A stretch of DNA of 64,000 bases from Hyaloscypha bicolor E (Eukaryota; Ascomycota; Leotiomycetes; Helotiales; Hyaloscyphaceae). The stretch lies in assembly GCF_002865645.1 (NCBI RefSeq), contig NW_020194667.1, positions 310,001 to 374,000 of the forward strand, read 5' to 3'. Under the pieces are notes generated by a model. The model did no database searches. It was not told the origin of the DNA and saw nothing but the letters and a program-made list of their open reading frames with translations. Both the position numbers and the translations under genes were made by a program. Below are positions 57,854 to 64,000 of the stretch, one piece after another. Position 1 is the stretch's first letter, and each line of letters opens with the position of its first letter.

Positions 57854-59420
57854 TTCCCGCTTTTCGGAATCGCTCAGGTCATTTTGAGGATTTGAACTTC
57901 TTTTGAGATGCGCTGAAGAAGGAGAAAGAAGTCAATGGGCCAGTCATCCTTACGGTTTATGGCATTCTGTCGGACCAACTTCTTGATCTTGGGATCCTTG
58001 ATTTTGCTCCCAGTCTGGTTTATGAATTGAAACCCGGAAGTCTCCTGAGCAGGAGTTTCGTCATTCTCCTGTACGTCCTCGGGCGTTACGGCTTTCCTAA
58101 ACGGGGTCAGCGATTACGGTCCATGCAGCTGCATGACATTCCCGGCCACTAACCCTTCCATTGGGAGGAAGATCTCCTCACGAGCTTTGTAATCAACGCT
58201 GCTGAGTGCTAGCCATGGTGAGATATACTCCAAGGGGTTGATCTTGGGCCAGAGATACAAGTAGAATGGTGTCTGGAGGGTGGGACGTCGAGATAAAGCG
58301 TCTTGGCTCTTGCCGGATCTTCTTGTGCAAGGAGCAAGGGTCTGCAGGGGCTGACCCCACACGTGTCCCGAACCAACCGCGAACCGGTCTACACGCGAAT
58401 GTTATATCTCTCTCAACACCATAATTAAATATTAGGTAAATTTCATATACAAGTAACAATAGACCCAAGCTCTTTAGATACAAAATTTTTCTTTTTAAAT
58501 TTAAATAATTATGTCTTATATTTAAAGAATACAAAATTTGAAATTATTTTTATATTCAAAGATCTAATAATAAATAAAGCTTTCTAAAGTTGTAAGATTA
58601 CCACAGCTTATATAAGGTAAAAATAGCCGACGAGTCCCAAAAATAAAGTAGATTATTTTTAGATTATTTTATTTCTTCTTATACAAGTAAAGAAGTAAGA
58701 GGAGGTGATTGTGTTAACGAATAGACCGGTCTGGTCGTGAAGCCAAAAATTTGTATAGGGAATTCACGACTGGACGTAGTCTATTCGGCGAACAGACTGA
58801 TTCGCGGTTGGGCCGGGACATATCTCAACCCATTGAAAGATCGGGCCATTGAGCATAATGCCACGTAAGGTCCCCAAGCAATGTCAGCTCCCCGAACGCC
58901 AGATATAGTAACAACTCGGTTCTGAGAGCCAATTGTCGTGCCGACGATCCTTTCTGTTCCTTCTTCGGCCACAATCACTGGCAAGGCGAGAGTGGCTCGC
59001 ATATCAAATGATCTAAGTGCAGAGGAGCCTCGAGTCGCACGACTTTGGGGGGGGGGGGGGGGCGAAAGAGTGAAGTATAAATTCTACCAATCAGAACTCC
59101 TCACTCTCATGAAATGCCATGCTCTCGAACACGGAGACCTCACCACAAATTGGATGCCCGATACGATCGAATTCGGATAGCCGAGAGGGCTGGTCCAAAG
59201 GGTGGAGATACTGCAGGGATCTGCGGCTTCCAAAACCCTTCGAACTGCGCCACTGAAGATTTGCGTATCTGAAACATGCCTCCATGGCAACCTCTTCATT
59301 CTGTCTTCACTCTGATATCACAATTCTCATGGTCTTTGACGGAGACGTCTCCGACCTCACTCGAACTCAAAAACGGATCCTCGGGATGAGAGTGCTCTTC
59401 TTGGGCTGAGAGTTCACGAT
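57854..59420. other. Spacer between divergent regulators, with AT-rich relic and poly-G tract
   Basis: It contains a probable extra 5' exon of the minus-strand regulator (about 57952-58088), an AT-rich block at about 58410-58720 that looks RIP-mutated, and 16 consecutive G at 59047-59062. A minus-strand frame at 59002-58781 (MRATLALPVIVAEEGTERIV) is coding-like but unrecognised, possibly a gene remnant. The final 300 bp is the promoter of the second regulator. Confidence 0.5.
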
Positions 59421-60862
59421 ATGGAGAACGCTCTGGCGAAAAAGGCAAGAGCAAGAGGCCCGAAGTCACGAGGAGGATGCAAATGTTGCAAGTTCGTGGC
59501 TACCTCTTTCCTGCAAGAGGCAAAATCCTGACACATTGTGATAGAATTCGCCATGTAAAGTGTGGAGAGGAGAAGCCTTCATGTCTTCGATGCACGCGAT
59601 CCGGGACACGGTGCGAATATTTCCCCAAATTCGCGACTCCTGATGCAACATCATCTGTGTCAATGAGGATGATTTTGTGTACAGCACCAAGTGGAAGGGA
59701 CAGCCGAGGATTTGACTACTTCCGGCACAACACACTCTCAGGACTCATGGGATTCAGACACAACTCCGAATTCTGGAATCAGACCGTCCTTCAATTCTGC
59801 GAAGCTTCACCCGCTGTTCTTCATGCTGTCCTTGGTCTCAGTGCATTGCATGAGAATCTGCTCAATGATACGAGAGCCGACGCAACACTAAGTGGTGACT
59901 TGATTTTTCTCAAGCAATACAACAAATCAATCAAACTCTTGCAATCAAGTCAAGAGGACCGGGCTGTCTCCAGTACCCTGATCTGCTGTGTTCTTTTCAT
60001 ATGCCTCGAAAACTTTTCTGGAAACTACGACAAGGCTCTCGTTCATTTGCAGAGTGGTTTAAGTATTCTGGAAAACTGGCGAATGGAAGATTTGGAATCA
60101 GCATCTGAGATTAAGGTGCGGGAGAATCTCACTCAAGTCTTCCGTAGACTTGATATTCAAGCCACAACTTTCATGGATTCTCGACAACCTCTGATCAATG
60201 CAACTACTTTCGGCGCTCACCTCTCAGAGAAAGATGGTCCTACGCCAGTATCTTTTTCCAGTCTTCAGGAAGCTCAGGAGGAGCTGGATAGGATCGGGAT
60301 CCGCTTGGTTTATGTGCTTACTCTGAAATCGCCGGAGAAAGATTCTACCACAAGAATACTCCTGCTTCAAGGGCTTGCACCACGATTTCATTCTTGGAAG
60401 AAAGCTTTCGACGCCTTCTCAGAGCGGGAGAGTCAAAGAATGGATACGAAGGATCTGCGGCTGAGTGTGATGCTTGGGCTACACTTTCAGACGGCAATCC
60501 TGATGCTTGAAGTCAGGGTCAATGTTGTTCTCCACGAGCAAGAGACCGATGTCAAATTCATGAGAATCATCAACCTGTCTCGGTCCTTAATTCAATCTGG
60601 GGTTTCGCCGAAGCCATCATACGCTTCCGAAATGGGCGTTATTGCACCGCTATATTTCACATCCATGAGTGCCAGCCCATATCTTCGTCAACAAGCCATC
60701 GCTCTTCTTCGCACAGTCAAAGGAAAAGAGGGTCCCTGGGATCCAAGGACGACGTCCAGGATTGCAGAGGAGGTCATGGTCGCCGAGCGTATCAACAAAC
60801 CTGGAGTTCCCCTGTCTGGTAGTGTTCAATTCCTGGCTGCAGCACATCATATCCCCTGCTAA
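59421..60862 (+). CDS. Zn2Cys6 transcription factor (second)
   Basis: Exons 59421-59491 and 59545-60862, joined across a 53-bp intron (GTTCGT...GATAG), give 462 residues. As in the neighbouring regulator, the intron interrupts the zinc cluster. Splicing gives GGCKCCKIRHVKCGEEKPSC then LRCTRSGTRC: cysteines 20, 23, 30, 37, 40, 47. The rest is the helical fungal TF region (FWNQTVLQFCEASPAVLHAV, LGLSALHENLL, CVLFICLENFSGNYDKALVH). At 462 residues it is a compact member of a subfamily common in filamentous ascomycetes. It is transcribed away from the first regulator and toward the permease, so a local regulatory role is possible but not shown. Confidence 0.9.
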
Positions 60863-61474
60863 ACGGACCGGGGCGAATAAGGACGACGGTGCGAGATGCG
60901 GAATTCGTGGAGAAGAAAAAGCTTAAAATAGATGTGGGCTCAAAGCTCGTCTGTAAGTTATCACAATATCTGCCTCGGGAATGTCGGATGAGCTGACGCG
61001 TCTCAAGAGCATTTGCCTACATTGAAGGGGTATTTTGACGTGAAAGCTTGGCTCTGACGGCTGCGGTATTTCGAATATTGCTGCGCAAGGATGACGTTCA
61101 TACTCGTACAGGGGGTCACCAGAAAGTGTCCGAATTCGCTACCCACGGGCCAAAGACACCAAAATCTGAGGGGCTCAGAAACCAATTAATGGGACTATTT
61201 TACAGCTTTATTACCACAATGCAGTCTTGATGGGCTTTCCACCGTTTTTAGTAAGGCGTAGGCATCTTCCAGGCATATCTGAAATACGCTTTCGCGCCTC
61301 CTCCATTGCTATCTTGCTCCATTCCTCCTGTAAGGCCTCCTTTACCTCCTCGTCAGAATCTTCTATTCATAACATCTATTCCTTCCCCTGCTCAATTTCA
61401 GTGATTACCGGTGTCCCCCATTCCCACCCACGTCGTCCCGCCAATCCCATATATTCATTTATTTTATTTGCACT
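60863..61474. other. Convergent 3' region between regulator and permease
   Basis: The two genes converge, and no gene is seen in between. Confidence 0.5.
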
Positions 61475-63344
61475 TCAGTAAGCATAAAACAACACCTCTT
61501 CATTCTCCTCTTGTCGAATCTTCTTGTTCGTCCTCACCAAAACAAACCGCATCACCCACGCTGCGGCCGCAGTAAGGAAGCTGAAGCCTGCGCTCGCGGC
61601 AAGTGCTACAACGTAGGATTTGTCGCCTGTGAAGTCTACCCAGAGATACTATTTCCCAACTAATTAGCATTCCATTCTGTGGTTTTCTTTTGTTTTGCTT
61701 TTGGTTGGTTTTGGGCAAGAGCGAGGGAGCAGACTGAGAGGAGTGGAGAACGTACCGGAGTCCAAATGAACGAAGCATTGGAAGTAGAAACAATAATTGA
61801 CATAGCCACAGCCCTCTTCTCTTTCGTTTGACCACAAGTAGCACCAACCCATCCCAGGATGATACTGTTTACAGCATAAGTGCCGATAGAGAAGACGATC
61901 ATGGAGATGTAGCGAGAAACAGTGTTCATGGAGACGCAGCCGATGACGAAACCGATGATTGCGACGGTTTTGGCGGATGTGATGTGCCATGTTCGCTCGT
62001 TGTACTTTCCGGATTGCCAGGACCAGTAGATGGAGACGATGCCTGCAATCAGATACTGATTTCCCGTTAGCAAAGTTATTGTAAAGGCTGGGAGAGAAAA
62101 CATACCGGAGGGCAAGTCAACGCGAGCGTAATCTCAGTACTGAATCCCAAACTCTTAACCACACTGGGGAACTATTCATCGTCAGCAAGAGTCCTTTTTT
62201 TCATGGAAAAGCAAGGAAAAAACCTACGAAATTCTTAAATCCATTAGCAGCCAAATGCATATGCTGCATGAACACAAAAATCCACACTCTGTAGTCACTC
62301 ATCGCCTCCCTAAGTCCCTTCCACGTCGAAACCTTGCCCTTCTCATCGACCGTATCGGCTCTAATTCTCTCACTTGCAAGCACACGCTCGTCTGGTATGA
62401 GCCATCTCGTGACGGATGGGTCGTCGGGCAGGAAATGCGTGCCGCAGACCGCGACGATGAAGGTGGCGATGCCTTGCAGGATGAACAGCCAGCGCCAGCC
62501 GGCGAGGCCTGCTACACCGTCCATTTTGAAGATACCGATTGCGATGAGGCCGGCAAAGGCGGTCGCGAGGATGTTGCCGGTGTAGAGAATTGCGATGCGG
62601 GTTGCTACTTCGCGACGTGTATAGAAGATGGAGAGGAGATAGAGTGCGCCTCTGTGATGAGGTGTTAGATTTGGGAGCTTGGGGGTGCGAGTGGAAACTT
62701 ACGGGTAGTATGGGGCTTCTGTGATACCGAGGAAGAAACGCGTGAGGAGGAGACCGATGAAGTTTTGTGAAACGCCGGTGAGGGTTGATACAATGGCCCA
62801 GAGTGTCATGCAACCACTGAAAACGTAAGAATGTATCTGTCATTTTTGGAAATAGGTGACTTACCCCATGTACCAAGACGGTCTGACTCTGGTGATCAAC
62901 ATGTTCGACGGGATACCTCCCAAGATATATCCAACGAACAAGATGGAAACGCAGGTAGAGTATTCTGCAGCGTCACTATCAGTATCCGTTTTCTGCGCGG
63001 AATTGAGCAGCACTTACGAGTTTCTGAGAGATTGAGATCTGCTTCAAGACTGCTCAATCGAGCAAGAGCAATGGCATTGCGATCCAAATAGTTGAGCCAA
63101 TACATCAGCCATAATGTTGGCTGCTTCAGTCAGACATGCCTAATGCAGAAGGTCAAGGTAAGAGAAGACAGACCATAATACGATAATCTAGCTTTCGCAC
63201 AAGAGCTTGCTCAATGGGATTGAGAACAACAATGGCACCAGAGTAGTCACGGACAATTCCTGCCTTTTCGGACTCTATAACGGTGCTTTCACGCGTTTGC
63301 TCCGCATGCAGAGCAACGGGCTCGAGGTCAGTCTTTTTCTCCAT
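61475..63344 (-). CDS. MFS transporter, DAL5 / allantoate permease-like (anion:cation symporter family)
   Basis: This plasma-membrane proton symporter probably takes up an organic anion such as allantoate, a vitamin or a carboxylate. I count eight exons and about 485 residues. In order the spliced pieces read KLDYRIMPTLWLMYWLNYLD, RNAIALARL, VGYILGGIPSNM, YMGGCMTLWAIVSTLTGVSQ, RFFLGITEAPYYPGALYLLS, GWRWLFILQG, FKNFFPSVVKSLGF, WSWQSGKYNERTW and SFIWTPYLWVDFTG, ending EEVLFYAY. These match the DAL5 family throughout, including the LDRN motif after helix 1 and RFFLGITEA at helix 4-5. All introns are GT-AG. The start MEKKTDLEPV fits the short cytosolic N terminus. No lesion is seen. It may be controlled by a neighbouring regulator (inference from position only). 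Confidence 0.93.
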
Positions 63345-64000
63345 GTTGAAGATAGTCTTGGACCAAAGTGATTTGGGGAAAAAGTAAGAAGAGACTAGAG
63401 AGATCGTCGGGGTGCGATCGCTGGTTTTGATACGGGGAAGTTCTGGGGAAGGCACTTGAGTTATATAGCACGCAACGAAGGATGTTGAAGAAGGAAAAAC
63501 GCCATGCATCCTCCCCGCAAAAAACTAGCAATCAAAGACTTCCAAGACTTCTCTTGACAGTTACAGGGTATGCTCCAAGCAATCGTGGCATAGCTTCGCA
63601 CCACCCCTAGCCTCCAGGGTGCTGACGACGTTACCCTGAGTGGAATACACTCCTGATCTCCAGCTCCTTGCGTCAAGACTAGAGAATATCACGGCGTGCC
63701 GTGAGGGAAACTCCACAGCCAAGGCGCGGGGCATTCATGCTCCTCCACGATACTGGCACGGTCAACTGTGCCTCACTCCCTTATCACGAGGATTTACCGG
63801 CGCTACACTCGGAGACCCCTCGATCAGTTCCCTTTCCAAGTGTGGACGCTGACTTGCATTCCTTGGAAATGCAATGATTCAGGACCGCCACTGCTGGGCG
63901 ATAAAGCTGATATGTTAAGACGTGAGAAGTGTCGGGGATCAAGCAACAAACAAGAAAAGAGGCGTAAATTCCAAGAAACGAATAAGGCCGCCTTGACAAT
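63345..64000. other. Permease upstream region, to window end
   Basis: It holds the promoter of the minus-strand permease. I see no other gene before the window ends. Confidence 0.5.

Noticed and set aside
58114..58362. 82-codon minus-strand frame (starts MWGQPLQTLAP)
   Set aside because: It cannot be joined in frame to the downstream regulator and resembles no family convincingly.

Overview
The window is nuclear DNA of a filamentous ascomycete (Pezizomycotina; a leotiomycete would fit, but the sequence alone does not fix the order). The signs are short spliceosomal introns (about 47-120 bp, GTRNGT donors, CTRAY branch sites), fungal-only families (Zn2Cys6 regulators, STAND/NACHT proteins, a chromodomain-HDA2/3 protein), and a 2.8-kb AT-rich block whose stop codons look like RIP (repeat-induced point mutation). 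All gene models below were spliced by eye from the sequence.

Layout. 1-6 kb: oleate desaturase-like gene (-), decayed MARVEL-type membrane protein gene (-), flavin monooxygenase (-). 6-12.5 kb: very long telomere-binding-type protein (+) and an SDR/GRE2-type reductase (+). 12.5-23.5 kb is an accessory island: last exon of a lost acyl-protein thioesterase, a NACHT NTPase (-), a 3,054-bp RIP-degraded pogo/Fot1-type transposon (17266-20319) with inverted repeats and TA target duplication, a 152-bp MITE, and anonymous relic sequence. A degenerate repeat occurs in direct orientation on both sides of the NACHT gene and transposon. 23.5-30.7 kb: chromodomain-HDA2/3 protein (CDP-2-like, +) converging on ribosomal protein uL4 (-). 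31-35 kb: an uncharacterised gene with an in-frame TGA, then a DUF6603-like relic. 36-42 kb: a disordered hypothetical protein (-) and an ELO fatty-acid elongase (-). 42.7-46.3 kb is a gene graveyard: a Zn2Cys6 regulator relic and an SDR gene split by a 270-bp MITE. 47-55 kb: cytochrome c oxidase subunit (COX6/Va type) and a ULP2-type SUMO protease of about 1,900 residues. 55.6-63.4 kb: two Zn2Cys6 regulators diverging from an AT-rich spacer, then a DAL5-type permease.

Together, the housekeeping genes (uL4, COX subunit, elongase, desaturase) look intact and normally spliced, while the 12.5-23.5, 31-35 and 42.7-46.3 kb stretches are repeat-rich or decaying. Three long nuclear proteins (telomere-binding type, CDP-2-like, ULP2) share acidic disordered regions with SUMO-interacting-like motifs. 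The CDP-2-like protein belongs to a family that silences RIP-mutated AT-rich DNA of the kind found about 3 kb away. I found no CRISPR array, tRNA, rRNA or convincing biosynthetic gene cluster. The most notable items are the MITE-split SDR gene, the RIP-mutated pogo element with a nested 53-bp perfect duplication, and the repeat-flanked NACHT locus.
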